Shown here: in pieces, positions 26,558 to 35,754 of the stretch
Layout of the letters: the number at the start of each line of letters is the position of its first letter
How positions within the stretch are numbered: position 1 is the first letter of the stretch
Source of the DNA: Firmicutes bacterium UBA4845
GTDB taxonomy: Bacteria; Bacillota; Clostridia; Tissierellales; Sedimentibacteraceae
NCBI GenBank assembly: GCA_002399975.1
Contig: DHER01000075.1
Location: 97,906 to 161,905, forward strand
Reading direction: 5' to 3'
DNA: 64,000 nt
The notes under the pieces: generated by a model
What the model saw: only the letters and a program-made list of their open reading frames with translations
What the model was told of the DNA's origin: nothing
The model's database searches: none
Position numbers and translations under genes: made by a program

Positions 26558-27583
26558 CTATCTCATAAAATCTATAAAGCTGTTCTCAAGTATTCTGTTT
26601 CCCATGGACAATGCTGCATTGTAGGCATATCTCTGCATGCTGAAATCCATTATTGCTTCAGCCGAATCCACGTATTCCACATCAAGGATTTTCGCATTTA
26701 AATTATCCTGATTGCTTGTATTACGGAGACTTAAAAACTCTAAGTAATTTGATTTTGCCCCTATGTCGGTAGCATTTACAAGAACCTGTTTTTTCTGCTG
26801 CTCATATTTTTCTATATATGGAGATATATCCTCCATGGAAAAATCAGGGTCTCTCAATTTATCTTTTATTTCACCTATAAGTGAATAAAGGTCGTTTGAA
26901 ATTTCAATTTGACCTGATGGTATATCCACAGTTTCAGTTCCATAGCCCATAAATTTAATCCCGGACATGGATATGTTGAATACTGTATCCTGGTTTACAT
27001 TTCCTGAATCATCAAATTTCATTCCAAGACCCAAGTCAACGTTGATAACTTCCTTTTTGAGTTTTTCAAAATCTGCGGCATTTTTAGGATCACTGACACT
27101 TAGCCCTTTGAACATTAAGGTTGGCGGATCTGTAGATTTATCTAATGTAAACGGAATTTCTTCTCTGCTGGTTCCTCCGAAAACATACTTGTCCTCAAAT
27201 TTCGTATTTAAAGAAGTAAGTATCGATTGCTGCAGGTTATCCAGTTCCTTGGCTATAGCTTCTCTGTCATCAGCGCTCATGGTACCGGTAATTCCCCTTA
27301 AATAAGAAGTATATACTCTTTCCATGTTATCGCTTATATGCATAAGGTTTGTTTCTGCCGATGTATAAAATGATTCCACATCACTTATGCTGGAATCATA
27401 CATTTGTGTCAATCTGTACTCTCTTCTAAGCTTATATGCTTTGATAGCTCCAACAGGATCTTCGGAACCTGTGAAAAACTTCCTGCCGGTGGCAACCCTG
27501 TCATGAAGATAGTACAGCTCATTGGCTGATTTACCTAAATTTTTAATGTACTTGTTTGACATCATCCCTGTTGTTATTCTCAT
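26558..27583 (-). CDS. flgL: Hook-filament junction protein FlgL
   Basis: FlgL (HAP3) joins hook and filament. The N terminus 'MRITTGMMSNKYIKNLGKSA' and C terminus 'FSMQRYAYNAALSMGNRILE' correspond to the conserved D0/D1 flagellin-like helices. 341 residues is normal. 10 bases separate it from flgK upstream. Confidence 0.93.
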   Translation of the reverse strand: MRITTGMMSNKYIKNLGKSANELYYLHDRVATGRKFFTGSEDPVGAIKAYKLRREYRLTQMYDSSISDVESFYTSAETNLMHISDNMERVYTSYLRGITGTMSADDREAIAKELDNLQQSILTSLNTKFEDKYVFGGTSREEIPFTLDKSTDPPTLMFKGLSVSDPKNAADFEKLKKEVINVDLGLGMKFDDSGNVNQDTVFNISMSGIKFMGYGTETVDIPSGQIEISNDLYSLIGEIKDKLRDPDFSMEDISPYIEKYEQQKKQVLVNATDIGAKSNYLEFLSLRNTSNQDNLNAKILDVEYVDSAEAIMDFSMQRYAYNAALSMGNRILENSFIDFMR

Positions 27584-27593
27584 TTTATCACCT

Positions 27594-29159
27594 CTACATT
27601 GCCATTTTGTTTATTAATGCATCAAGCATTTCATCCAGTACTGTCATAAGCCTGGCGGAAGCGTTATAGGACTTGCTGTACTGAAGCAGGTTCACTCCCT
27701 CTTCATTCAAATCCACCGAAGACATGCTGCTTCTTGCGTAATCAAGCTGGAACTGTCCTTCTGAATATGTGTCGTATGAAGTCTGAGTATCTGCCTTATG
27801 CAGGTTCAACCCGGTTATTGTGTGAGTTAAAAATTCCTGGAACTTCCCCTTGAATATGTCTGCTCCACCTGGAGTTTTAAAATTATAATCTTTATTGAAT
27901 AAATCTATCATTCTGAGTATATTGTCAGTTGCACCTGTATTATCATTACCCTCCGAAGGTATAGTAGTATTAACTAAGTATGAACCCGTTGAATTCAGCC
28001 AATCCTGTGAAATTTTAATATTTTCTGCTGTAATAACGGTTCCTCCGCCTCTTGCATCAAATAGTTCCTTGTGTCCATCTACATCTACATTGGCATCATT
28101 CATAGCTTTAGCAAATGTGCTTGCCAGTGTATCCAGCATGCTTCTGTAATACAAAATTCCTTTTTCATCCTGAAAAGTTCCTGGAGATGGTTCGGCAAAA
28201 TCACCTTTGCCGTTTAAAAACTTCAGATATCCTTCTATCTGACCTCCATTAATTTTAGAGTTGAAAGCTGAATTGAATTTTTCCTCTGTATCTTTGAATT
28301 GCAATACAACTTTATTATCATTTGTAAGCTCTTCATTAATATTTAGTTCTCCAAACTTATCATTGTCAATAAGCTTTATTTGTTTTGTTTCTTTCCCTTC
28401 TTTATATGTTTGTCCTCTCAATACAATGGACAGTTCATCAATCTGCTTTCCTGCACCTATATTCACCTGTGTTGTTACTACCTCTATATCCATATAATCC
28501 GCCAGCTCATCTATCATCAGGTTTCTTTGGTCGTTCAGCTCCAAAGCCGGATTCCCGCTTATATTGTCATCTCTTATCTGCTTGTTCAGCCCAGCGATAT
28601 TTTCCATAAGCTGATTGACCTTTACAACTGCTCCGTCCTTAAGATAATCATACTGCTGGTCTCTCACAGTATTTATCTGATTTGAATAATTGTTAAACAT
28701 CTGAGTGAGCATTTGTGCCGATGTACGCACTACACCTTCCATAACTGGGTCAGACGGATGTTCAGTTAAGTTGCGCAATTGTTCCACCAGATTGGAAAAT
28801 TGCTCATTAATCTTGTCGTTATTAATTTCATCCATTATTTTTTCCAAGTCACCCAATGCTTCCAACTGCACCTGCTCACTGCCCGACTTGGCAGCCTGGG
28901 CTCTGTACCTGAGATCTAAAAATGCATCCCTGCACTGACTGGTACCGTTGGCATGAACACCTTGACCTATTACCACACCGGTAGGTCCGAACTTGATGCT
29001 GTTTGTATTATATCCCAAAGAGGTTACATCCAGGCGCTGTCTTGTATATCCTTTTGTATTGATATTTGACATATTCTGTCCTACAATATCCATAATACTC
29101 TGGTTTATTTTCAATCCGCTGGTTGCTGTTCTAAATCCTAAAAAAGTCGGTCTAAGCAT
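27594..29159 (-). CDS. flgK: Hook-filament junction protein FlgK
   Basis: FlgK (HAP1) forms the first junction layer. The N terminus ('FLGFRTATSGLKINQSIMDI' then 'VGQNMSNINTKGYTRQR') and C terminus ('GVNLLQYSKSYNASARLMTV') carry the axial-family signatures. 521 residues is normal. The start follows AAGGAGA. Confidence 0.94.
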   Translation of the reverse strand: MLRPTFLGFRTATSGLKINQSIMDIVGQNMSNINTKGYTRQRLDVTSLGYNTNSIKFGPTGVVIGQGVHANGTSQCRDAFLDLRYRAQAAKSGSEQVQLEALGDLEKIMDEINNDKINEQFSNLVEQLRNLTEHPSDPVMEGVVRTSAQMLTQMFNNYSNQINTVRDQQYDYLKDGAVVKVNQLMENIAGLNKQIRDDNISGNPALELNDQRNLMIDELADYMDIEVVTTQVNIGAGKQIDELSIVLRGQTYKEGKETKQIKLIDNDKFGELNINEELTNDNKVVLQFKDTEEKFNSAFNSKINGGQIEGYLKFLNGKGDFAEPSPGTFQDEKGILYYRSMLDTLASTFAKAMNDANVDVDGHKELFDARGGGTVITAENIKISQDWLNSTGSYLVNTTIPSEGNDNTGATDNILRMIDLFNKDYNFKTPGGADIFKGKFQEFLTHTITGLNLHKADTQTSYDTYSEGQFQLDYARSSMSSVDLNEEGVNLLQYSKSYNASARLMTVLDEMLDALINKMAM

Positions 29160-29173
29160 ATTCTTTCTCCTTA

Positions 29174-29629
29174 CTATATTTTCTTAGAAATCATAAGGCT
29201 TTTAGCATTGTTATCTTTATGTTTCATATCGGTATATGTATTATTTTCTCCCAGTTGACTCAGGACACTATCAATTCTTCGAAGCCTTACCTCAATAAGA
29301 GTTCTGCACATTCTGTTTATTTTTTTTACTTCCTTTAATAATTCATTAAACTCTTTATACGCATCTCTTAATTTTGTTTTTTCCTCACCTTGGGACATGT
29401 CTATTATTTCTCGGAGGGTCTTGCCGCTGCAGCCCATTTCTTCCAGAAGGTTTTCTCTCTTTTGTTCGTCGCCCCTCATTTTCAAATAATAAGCCTGTTC
29501 ATCCGACACTATGTCATCCAACATTTCAATATTGGCTTTAATGACTGCATCGTACTTTTCATGTTCCAGCTCCAAAAGCTTGCTAAATAATTGGGTACTT
29601 TCTTTAAGTAAATCATACAATGAATTCAT
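29174..29629 (-). CDS. flgN: Flagellar chaperone FlgN
   Basis: A 151-residue alpha-helical protein with FlgN features ('LLKESTQLFSKLLELEHEKY', 'MLDDIVSDEQAYYLKMRGDE'). FlgN delivers FlgK and FlgL to the export gate. It lies between flgM and flgK, as in Bacillus. Confidence 0.88.
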   Translation of the reverse strand: MNSLYDLLKESTQLFSKLLELEHEKYDAVIKANIEMLDDIVSDEQAYYLKMRGDEQKRENLLEEMGCSGKTLREIIDMSQGEEKTKLRDAYKEFNELLKEVKKINRMCRTLIEVRLRRIDSVLSQLGENNTYTDMKHKDNNAKSLMISKKI

Positions 29630-29639
29630 ATATTACCAC

Positions 29640-29918
29640 CTACTTAAGTATTTTTCCGGCAATCTCTTCCGCATCTATACGATAATTTTTATTATCAATG
29701 CTGTTTTTAATTTTCTTAAGCTTATCTGCTTTTGTTTTACCGTCAACCTCTTCCACAATTTTTCTTTTTACCGAGGCAATATTACCACCGTTGTTTTCAT
29801 CAGTTCTGCTTTTGATATCTATTACATCATATTTTTTTGTTTTTGCTGTCTCTTCATTTTTAACTGACTTTATGCTGCAATTATATTTTATATAATTGCT
29901 GATATTTTGGATTTTCAT
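29640..29918 (-). CDS. flgM: Anti-sigma factor FlgM
   Basis: FlgM holds SigD inactive until the hook is complete. The 92-residue protein is small and charged, with the C-terminal sigma-binding half 'RKIVEEVDGKTKADKLKKIK' followed by 'YRIDAEEIAGKIL', the usual FlgM pattern. It heads the late operon and is preceded by a SigD-like promoter, giving negative autoregulation. Confidence 0.85.
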   Translation of the reverse strand: MKIQNISNYIKYNCSIKSVKNEETAKTKKYDVIDIKSRTDENNGGNIASVKRKIVEEVDGKTKADKLKKIKNSIDNKNYRIDAEEIAGKILK

Positions 29919-29951
29919 AACAATTTCCCTTGTTCATATATTCTAAAATAA

Positions 29952-29978
29952 TATTCGTCATTAATTCAAAAAAATTTA
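29952..29978 (-). promoter_or_regulatory. SigD-like promoter of the flgM operon
   Basis: On the minus strand TAAA (29975-29978), 15 bases, then GACGAATA (29952-29959), compared with the SigD consensus TAAA-N15-GCCGATAT. Spacing is exact and five of eight -10 positions agree. Transcription would start about 25-30 bases before the flgM start. Confidence 0.65.
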
Positions 29979-29994
29979 GTGTATATTAAATTAG

Positions 29995-30468
29995 CTATGA
30001 TATATTCATTATTTTTTCTACATCTAAAATCAAAAATACATCATTGCTTTTTTGGCCTTTTGCCACGCCTTTTACAAAACTGTTTTTATACAGCTTTTTT
30101 ATTTCTTCTGTTTCTTCAAATGCAGCTATATTTTCCACTGATAAAACCTCGTCCACTATAAAGCCTGCCAAAAAATTTTCATTTTCCAGTACGATTACCA
30201 TTTTATTTGTTTCTTCAGAATCAACTGTTTCTTTTCCGGATTCAATTCCGAATAACACCCTCAAGTTTATCAAAGGAACAACGTTTCCTCTCAAATGTAT
30301 GAGTCCGGTCAAATGTTTTGCAACATTAGGAACGAAAGTAACCTCATCTGGCATAATAACTATGGTGGTTATCAGCTTGCTGTTTACCGTATACATATTA
30401 TTGTTCAGTTTGAATATTAACCACGGAAAATCAATTTTTTCTGTAACTTCATCTACATCATAACTCAT
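29995..30468 (-). CDS. cheW: Chemotaxis coupling protein CheW (second copy)
   Basis: CheW-type adaptor of 157 residues linking chemoreceptors to CheA. The segments 'PNVAKHLTGLIHLRGNVVPL' and 'INLRVLFGI' are diagnostic. It differs from the neighbouring CheW at 30588, so the two are diverged paralogues rather than a recent duplication. No cheA or receptor gene is in the window. Confidence 0.9.
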   Translation of the reverse strand: MSYDVDEVTEKIDFPWLIFKLNNNMYTVNSKLITTIVIMPDEVTFVPNVAKHLTGLIHLRGNVVPLINLRVLFGIESGKETVDSEETNKMVIVLENENFLAGFIVDEVLSVENIAAFEETEEIKKLYKNSFVKGVAKGQKSNDVFLILDVEKIMNIS

Positions 30469-30587
30469 TTTATACTCCTTACATTAAGACATCGCCTTTA
30501 ATTAAAATTGCTAAACTAATTTTTTTCAACAAATTCATTATCCGCTGAGTTATTTCCTTGCTGCGGCACTTTCTTCCGCCAATACAA

Positions 30588-31091
30588 TTAGTCTATATTT
30601 GTAATAAGTCCCAATTCCTTTTCATTCAGAATCTTTTTTAAGTCTATCAACAATACAATATTGTCAGATAATTTAGCAATACCTGTAACATAAGTATTCA
30701 CATAGTCATTACCAATTTGCGGAGGGTCTGATATATCCTCATTATATATATCTATAACTTCATTTACTGAATTAACGATAAATCCTATGTATGAACCTTT
30801 TATATTTGTAACAATAATACAAGTTCTTTCATCACAAACTATTTCTTTTTCCTTTAATCGCATTCTAACATCTATAATTGGGATAATTGTTCCTCTCAGA
30901 TTTATTACTCCCCTGGCATAGGGCGGAAATTCGGGAACATCAGTAATTTCTTGCATTCCTACTATTTGAACTACATCTACTATTGAAATACCAAATAACT
31001 GTTTATCAATATAAAAGGTAAGATACTTATCTTTAATTGTATCTTCATCTAAATCTAAGCCGCTGTGTGATACATTATCCTTATCTTGCAC
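30588..31091 (-). CDS. cheW: Chemotaxis coupling protein CheW (first copy)
   Basis: A 167-residue CheW-family protein, with 'LTFYIDKQLFGISIVDVVQI' and 'FPPYARGVINLRGTIIPIID'. The start is GTG (31091) behind GAGGTG. A near-perfect SigD promoter lies 35 bases upstream, so it belongs to the late flagellar regulon. 119 bases separate it from the second cheW. Confidence 0.9.
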   Translation of the reverse strand: MQDKDNVSHSGLDLDEDTIKDKYLTFYIDKQLFGISIVDVVQIVGMQEITDVPEFPPYARGVINLRGTIIPIIDVRMRLKEKEIVCDERTCIIVTNIKGSYIGFIVNSVNEVIDIYNEDISDPPQIGNDYVNTYVTGIAKLSDNIVLLIDLKKILNEKELGLITNID

Positions 31092-31125
31092 AAAATCACC
31101 TCATTATATATCATTTCATATTAAC

Positions 31126-31152
31126 ATATCGGCAAATTAAAATAAAATTTTA
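31126..31152 (-). promoter_or_regulatory. SigD promoter of cheW
   Basis: TAAA (31149-31152), exactly 15 bases, then GCCGATAT (31126-31133) on the minus strand, a perfect match to the SigD/FliA consensus. Confidence 0.9.
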
Positions 31153-31216
31153 GTAAAATATGAAAAAAGGCTAAAATCTCTTACAATTTTATAAAGTATA
31201 TCTCAAAAAATATCTG

Positions 31217-31245
31217 GTACATTTTATTTTCAGCCACATAAAATA
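31217..31245 (+). promoter_or_regulatory. Sigma-K-like promoter of dpaAB
   Basis: CATAAAATA (31237-31245) fits the sigma-K -10 element CATA-N3-TA exactly, and an AC dinucleotide in GGTAC lies 16 bases upstream as the -35. In Bacillus the dipicolinate synthase operon is sigma-K dependent, so the match is consistent with known regulation. AT-rich sequence makes a chance match possible. Confidence 0.6.
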
Positions 31246-31276
31246 AAATATGTTGAAAAATTTGAGGAGGTTTTTT

Positions 31277-32140
31277 ATGCCTTGTAAATATGATGCTTCA
31301 ATAATCGGCGGTGATTCGCGCCAAGTTTGTCTTGCTTCTATTCTAATTGAATCCGGCTTTAAAATAACCACATTTGGATTATCACCGGATATTTTAAACA
31401 ATGGTGATTCGCTGCAAAAGGTAATGGAATACGGAAAAACCTTGATTACACCCATACCTTTTTCTAAAGATAAAGTAAATATAAATAATATTTATGACAA
31501 TATTTCAATCAAGGATTTTATACTAAACTTGGATTTACAGCACTATTTAATCGGAGGAAACATCCCAAAAGAAGTAGCACAGGCATGTATAGACAAAAAT
31601 ATTTCATACTTTGACATAATGGAAGATAAAAACATCTCTACCCTCAATGCAATTGCTACTGCTGAAGGAGCCATAGCAGAGGCAATATTTAAAAGCAATA
31701 TTAACCTCCATCAAAGTAAAACATTAATATTAGGTTACGGAAAATGCGGGAAAGTATTGTCTTCAAAATTAAGAGCTCTGGGCGCAAAAGTTACAGTTGG
31801 CGCAAGAAAAGAATATGATCTTACTCAAGCATACACAAATTGTTTTGACTGCCTAAAGTTAGGAAAAAATGAGCCAACCATTCATGAATTTAATTTCATT
31901 TTCAATACAATTCCCTCATTGATATTAAACGAAAAAGCACTCATGACCGCATCTAAGGATGTAACCATTATAGACATTGCGTCTGCGCCCGGCGGAGTCG
32001 ACTATGAGTGTGCAAAAAAGCTTAATCTTAATACCCATTTATGTTTAGGAATTCCGGGCAAATTTGCACCAAAATCCTCAGCTGAATTTATTGCAAAAGC
32101 AATTATTCCTATTTTAAAAGAAAGAAGTGAATTAAATTGA
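31277..32140 (+). CDS. dpaA: Dipicolinate synthase subunit A
   Basis: DpaA with DpaB oxidises a lysine-pathway intermediate (dihydroxy-tetrahydro-dipicolinate) to dipicolinic acid in the mother cell; the product accumulates with calcium in the spore core. The 287-residue product has an N-terminal 'ASIIGGDSRQVCLASILIES' region and a Rossmann NAD(P) site near residue 152 ('TLILGYGKCGKVLSSKLRAL'). The ATG at 31277 follows a perfect AGGAGG, whereas the ORF opens nine codons earlier without one. It overlaps dpaB by four bases. Confidence 0.93.
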   Translation: MPCKYDASIIGGDSRQVCLASILIESGFKITTFGLSPDILNNGDSLQKVMEYGKTLITPIPFSKDKVNINNIYDNISIKDFILNLDLQHYLIGGNIPKEVAQACIDKNISYFDIMEDKNISTLNAIATAEGAIAEAIFKSNINLHQSKTLILGYGKCGKVLSSKLRALGAKVTVGARKEYDLTQAYTNCFDCLKLGKNEPTIHEFNFIFNTIPSLILNEKALMTASKDVTIIDIASAPGGVDYECAKKLNLNTHLCLGIPGKFAPKSSAEFIAKAIIPILKERSELN

Positions 32141-32724
32141 CCTTATCCGAAAAAAGCGTAGGAATTGGCATAACCGGTTCCTTTTGTACTTTCGAGAAGA
32201 TGATACCGCAAATAGTAAAAATAGCTGAACAATGTGCCAACTTGTATTCTGTTTTTTCAATAAATGCACAGTCCATTGACAGCCGTTTCGGAAAAGCGGA
32301 AGATTACATTCAGATGCTGACCGAAATAACAAGAAGACAGCCTATTACCACAATTGAGGACGCGGAACCTATAGGTCCCAACAACATGTTTGATATATTT
32401 TTGATTGCGCCCTGCACCGGCAACACTGCTGCAAAACTTGCCAACGCAGTAATCGACACTCCGGTTCTTATGGCGGCAAAGGCTCATTTAAGAGGAAATA
32501 AACCTGTTGTCATTTCCATTTCAACAAATGACGCTCTCGGGTTAAACTTTAAAAACATAGCCGCGCTGTACAATACAAAAAATATTTATTTTGTACCCTT
32601 TGGCCAAGATAATTATAAGCAAAAACCGAATTCCGTAACAGCACAAGTAGATAATATAATCCCCACAATGGAAATGGCTCTGGAAGGGAAACAAATTCAA
32701 CCCGTAATTTGCGGGCCGTTTTAA
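32137..32724 (+). CDS. dpaB: Dipicolinate synthase subunit B
   Basis: Flavoprotein-like subunit of dipicolinate synthase (SpoVFB), 195 residues. The N-terminal 'KSVGIGITGSFCTFEKMIPQ', the 'IAPCTGNTAAKLANAVIDTP' and the 'VISISTNDALGLNFKNIAAL' segments are typical of the family, which is related to flavoprotein decarboxylases. The start is TTG overlapping the dpaA stop codon, implying translational coupling. It shows the host makes endospores. Confidence 0.93.
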   Translation: MTLSEKSVGIGITGSFCTFEKMIPQIVKIAEQCANLYSVFSINAQSIDSRFGKAEDYIQMLTEITRRQPITTIEDAEPIGPNNMFDIFLIAPCTGNTAAKLANAVIDTPVLMAAKAHLRGNKPVVISISTNDALGLNFKNIAALYNTKNIYFVPFGQDNYKQKPNSVTAQVDNIIPTMEMALEGKQIQPVICGPF

Positions 32725-32729
32725 AATTT

Positions 32730-32767
32730 GAGGCTGCAGCAAAGCGAAAAATTGCTGCAGCCTCTTT
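32730..32767. terminator. Bidirectional terminator between dpaB and the GntP gene
   Basis: GAGGCTGCAGCAA and TTGCTGCAGCCTC form a 13-bp perfect stem with a nine-base loop. T-rich and A-rich flanks on both sides allow use by the two convergent transcripts. Confidence 0.85.
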
Positions 32768-32773
32768 AATATT

Positions 32774-34060
32774 CTAAATCGGATATAATAATATGCATAT
32801 TCCAATGCAAACGGCCAAGCCAATTAATGTAAATATGACAGTAGGGACCATAATATATTTATATGCTTCTTTATGTGTCAGGCCGCTAATAGTTAATAAA
32901 GTAATTACAGCTCCATTATGCGGTAGGCTGTCCAATCCAACTGAAGCTGTGGAACCTATTCTATGTAACACTTCCGGATTAATTCCCATTGCCAAGTATT
33001 TATCTGCCATTGTCTCCAATGCAATCCCCAGTCCACCAGAACCTGAACCGCATGCTCCTGCAAGTAACGTTGTCATAGTTCCAAACGATACATATGGATG
33101 GCCTCCAATAGAATCAGTCAGACTAAGAAGATCTGCAAATCCAGTCGAATTTTTAACAACTGATCCAAATCCTACAACAACTGCAGTATTAATAATAGCA
33201 ATTGCAGCATTCTTTGCAGAATAATTAAAAATTTCTCTTACATTATTCACATTTTTATAGAATAATATGCTGCATAATAGTATTCCTGTTATCATTGCAA
33301 CTATTACATCCTGTTTCAGGATATTAAGAACAATAAGAATAAGGACAATCGGTAAAACTGCCAAAAATGGACTCGGTAAATTTTCCAACTGTTCTGCTTT
33401 TCCTAAACTTTCTTTTACATTTTCATCTTCTATAAAACCCATACCTTTTGAACGTGCTCTTTTTGCTTCCCATAAAAAATAAAATATGACAAGCAGCATT
33501 ACAGCAACTCCAGTTATACAACCTGCCAATGGCGCAGCCATAGAAGTTGTTCCAAGATAAGGAATAGGTATTACATTTACAAGGTTCGGTGTTCCCGGAA
33601 AGTTTGCACAAGCAAATGTAAAACAGCCTCCTGCAATTGCCCCTGGAAGTAAATAACGTGGAAGGTTTGCTTTTTTAAACAAGTCCAATGCTATTGGATA
33701 CAGACTAAACACAACAACCAAAGTTGTCACTCCCCCATATACCAAAATTGCTCCGGCAAAAATCACTCCTAAAATAGCATATTTTTCACCTAATTTATCT
33801 GCAAGAAATTTTGAAATTGATGCTGCTGCCCCAGTTAGTTCCATTATCCGTCCAAATAAAACGCTAAAGAAAAAAATTAAAAAATTCGCATGAACAAATC
33901 CCGCCGCTCCGGACATATAATCATCCTTGATAGCACTAATTAAAGGCTGTCCCGATAACAGCGCCATTACTGATGCCGAAACAATACCTACTACTACAAT
34001 GTTAACTCTCTTAAATGCTAATACTACCAAAAGGATAATCGATATTAATATTGCTAACAT
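32774..34060 (-). CDS. GntP/CitM-type carboxylate permease
   Basis: A 428-residue membrane protein with about 12 helices, of the GntP gluconate permease type. The start is at 34060 behind GGAGG; an ORF extends 18 codons further without a ribosome binding site. 'YGGVTTLVVVFSLYPIALDL' and 'GACGSGSGGLGIALETMADK' resemble family motifs. It is the last gene of an operon with AtuA-family proteins and HMG-CoA reductase, so the likely substrate is a carboxylate that those enzymes degrade, such as mevalonate or a relative. That substrate is an inference only. Confidence 0.82.
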   Translation of the reverse strand: MLAILISIILLVVLAFKRVNIVVVGIVSASVMALLSGQPLISAIKDDYMSGAAGFVHANFLIFFFSVLFGRIMELTGAAASISKFLADKLGEKYAILGVIFAGAILVYGGVTTLVVVFSLYPIALDLFKKANLPRYLLPGAIAGGCFTFACANFPGTPNLVNVIPIPYLGTTSMAAPLAGCITGVAVMLLVIFYFLWEAKRARSKGMGFIEDENVKESLGKAEQLENLPSPFLAVLPIVLILIVLNILKQDVIVAMITGILLCSILFYKNVNNVREIFNYSAKNAAIAIINTAVVVGFGSVVKNSTGFADLLSLTDSIGGHPYVSFGTMTTLLAGACGSGSGGLGIALETMADKYLAMGINPEVLHRIGSTASVGLDSLPHNGAVITLLTISGLTHKEAYKYIMVPTVIFTLIGLAVCIGICILLYPI

Positions 34061-34148
34061 AACTATGTATCCTCCTTCATAAACAGGAGCTGAATGAATA
34101 CCGAATACTAACACCAGCTCCCAATTTCATTCAAATCAACTAATATTA

Positions 34149-35405
34149 TTAATATTTTTTAAATAATTCTTTTGCATAATCTAAATTTACTTTTTTTTCT
34201 GCCACCATTTGTTTTACGATTTTTTCCAACACTTCACCTTTAGCTCCTGCTGTGGATGCAAGGTTTCTAGCATGCAATGACATATGGCCCCTTTGGATTC
34301 CTTCTGTAGCCAAAGCCTTTAAAGCTGCAAAATTCTGTGCCAAACCAACAGATGCAATCACTTCCCCAAGTTCTGTAGCACTTTTAACCCCAAGTATTTT
34401 AACAGCAGCTTGAGCTGTAGGATGAATTTTTGTAGCACCTCCTACAAGACCAACAGCCATTGGAATTTCAATTGTGCCAACAAGGTTATCGTTATTATCC
34501 TTTTCCCATGTAGTGAGTGATGTATACTGTCCCGACCTAGATGCATAGGAATGAGCTCCCGATTCAATGGCTCTTGTGTCATTGCCTGTAGCAATAACCA
34601 CAGGTATAATACCATTCATTATTCCTTTATTATGGGTAGCTGCTCTGAATGGATCAGCTGCAGCAAAAGCATAAGCTGCAATTATTTTATCTACTACTTC
34701 CCTACCTCCCAAAGTTTCTTTTTTTATTGTAACTCGTGAACGTGCAAGCCTGTGAACTGCAAGGTTTGATAAAATTCTTAAGTCGGCTTTGCCGCCGGTG
34801 ATTTCCTCAATAAATGGAGATACAGTCTCAGCCATAGTATTGACCGCATTTGCTCCCATTGCATCAAGGGTATTAACTTTTAAATGCACTACTACCATTT
34901 TACCTATATCGGTTGTGATAATTCTTACATCTACATCCTGCATTCCTCCGCCGCATTTAACCAACACAGGATCCTTTGCATTGCAAATTTCAATTATTTT
35001 ATCTTTATTATCATAAATTTTCATTTTTGCGTAGTTAGGATCTGCAACGTTAGTAAGCTGGATTTGTGCAATCATTATAGATCCTGTGTTGCTTGCAAAA
35101 AATCCTCCTGTTTCCCTAGCCATCTTTGCAGCATTACTGGCAGCTGCAACAACAGATGGTTCTTCAATAACCATAGGTATCAAGTAATCTTTACTGTTAA
35201 TTACAAAGTTAAGTGCTACAGCCATAGGAAGTTGAAAAGTTCCTATTACATTTTCAATCATATGGTCAGCTTTATCCATATTAAGAGCACCAGGTACACT
35301 TATAATATCTTGTTCTTCTTTTGAAATACCTGTAAATTCAGCTACTTCCTTAAGCCTCTGTTCAGGAGAGAGTTTATAAAAACCCGAATAACTACTTGTT
35401 TTCAT
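34149..35405 (-). CDS. mvaA: Class II 3-hydroxy-3-methylglutaryl-CoA reductase
   Basis: HMG-CoA reductase interconverts HMG-CoA and mevalonate using NAD(P)H. All catalytic residues of the class II (Pseudomonas mevalonii) enzyme are visible: Glu in 'IEEPSVVAAAS' near residue 82, Lys260 in 'THNKGIMNGI', Asp276 in 'GNDTRAIESGA' and His378 in 'GHMSLHARN'. The cofactor motif 'DAMGANAVNTMAE' starts near 181. At 418 residues the length fits the class. Start 35405 follows AAAGGA. No other mevalonate-pathway gene is nearby, and the operon has a permease and a sigma-54 activator, which favours a degradative direction. Direction is inferred from context. Confidence 0.92.
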   Translation of the reverse strand: MKTSSYSGFYKLSPEQRLKEVAEFTGISKEEQDIISVPGALNMDKADHMIENVIGTFQLPMAVALNFVINSKDYLIPMVIEEPSVVAAASNAAKMARETGGFFASNTGSIMIAQIQLTNVADPNYAKMKIYDNKDKIIEICNAKDPVLVKCGGGMQDVDVRIITTDIGKMVVVHLKVNTLDAMGANAVNTMAETVSPFIEEITGGKADLRILSNLAVHRLARSRVTIKKETLGGREVVDKIIAAYAFAAADPFRAATHNKGIMNGIIPVVIATGNDTRAIESGAHSYASRSGQYTSLTTWEKDNNDNLVGTIEIPMAVGLVGGATKIHPTAQAAVKILGVKSATELGEVIASVGLAQNFAALKALATEGIQRGHMSLHARNLASTAGAKGEVLEKIVKQMVAEKKVNLDYAKELFKKY

Positions 35406-35433
35406 TTTTTTAATCCTTTCATATTTTTTAGAA

Positions 35434-35754
35434 CTACGCTTCTGTATCAATTTTCATTCTCATAAAAGCCGATCCCATAGATTTCCCAAGAGAATCCAGC
35501 CTTATAGAGAGCGTGGCACCTCCGCCCAACGCATGCTTCATAACAAAATTAAAACCTTTTAAAGTATCCACATCATATCTAATAATTTCACCTTTTACCA
35601 TATCCCCAAAATGTTCTCTTACCTTTTCAACAGTAAGCACTCTTTTTAAAAAATCATAATCTTTAGGATCGCGGGGATACACACATACATTGCTAGTATC
35701 CCCTTTATCTCCTGATCTTCCATGAGCCAATTGATTTAAATAAACTACGGCCAT
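35434..35754 (-). CDS. AtuA-related small protein (separate C-terminal domain of the AtuA family)
   Basis: A 106-residue protein corresponding to the C-terminal domain found fused in long AtuA-type proteins of Pseudomonas, with 'LNQLAHGRSGDKGDTSNVCV' at its N terminus and 'NFVMKHALGGGATLSIRLDS' near residue 75. Its ATG directly follows the stop of the large AtuA gene (TAAATG) and its GGAGGTG ribosome binding site is inside that gene, so the two are coupled and likely form a complex. The biochemical role is unknown. Confidence 0.85.
   Translation of the reverse strand: MAVVYLNQLAHGRSGDKGDTSNVCVYPRDPKDYDFLKRVLTVEKVREHFGDMVKGEIIRYDVDTLKGFNFVMKHALGGGATLSIRLDSLGKSMGSAFMRMKIDTEA

Noticed and set aside
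30469..30587. Possible SigD promoter before the second cheW (TTTA-N15-GGCGATGT)
   Set aside because: The -35 is TTTA rather than TAAA and the -10 only partly matches.
34149..35405. HMG-CoA reductase as part of an isoprenoid biosynthesis cluster
   Set aside because: No mevalonate kinase, HMG-CoA synthase or decarboxylase gene nearby, and a sigma-54 activator with permease suggests catabolism; cannot be excluded because such genes could be elsewhere.
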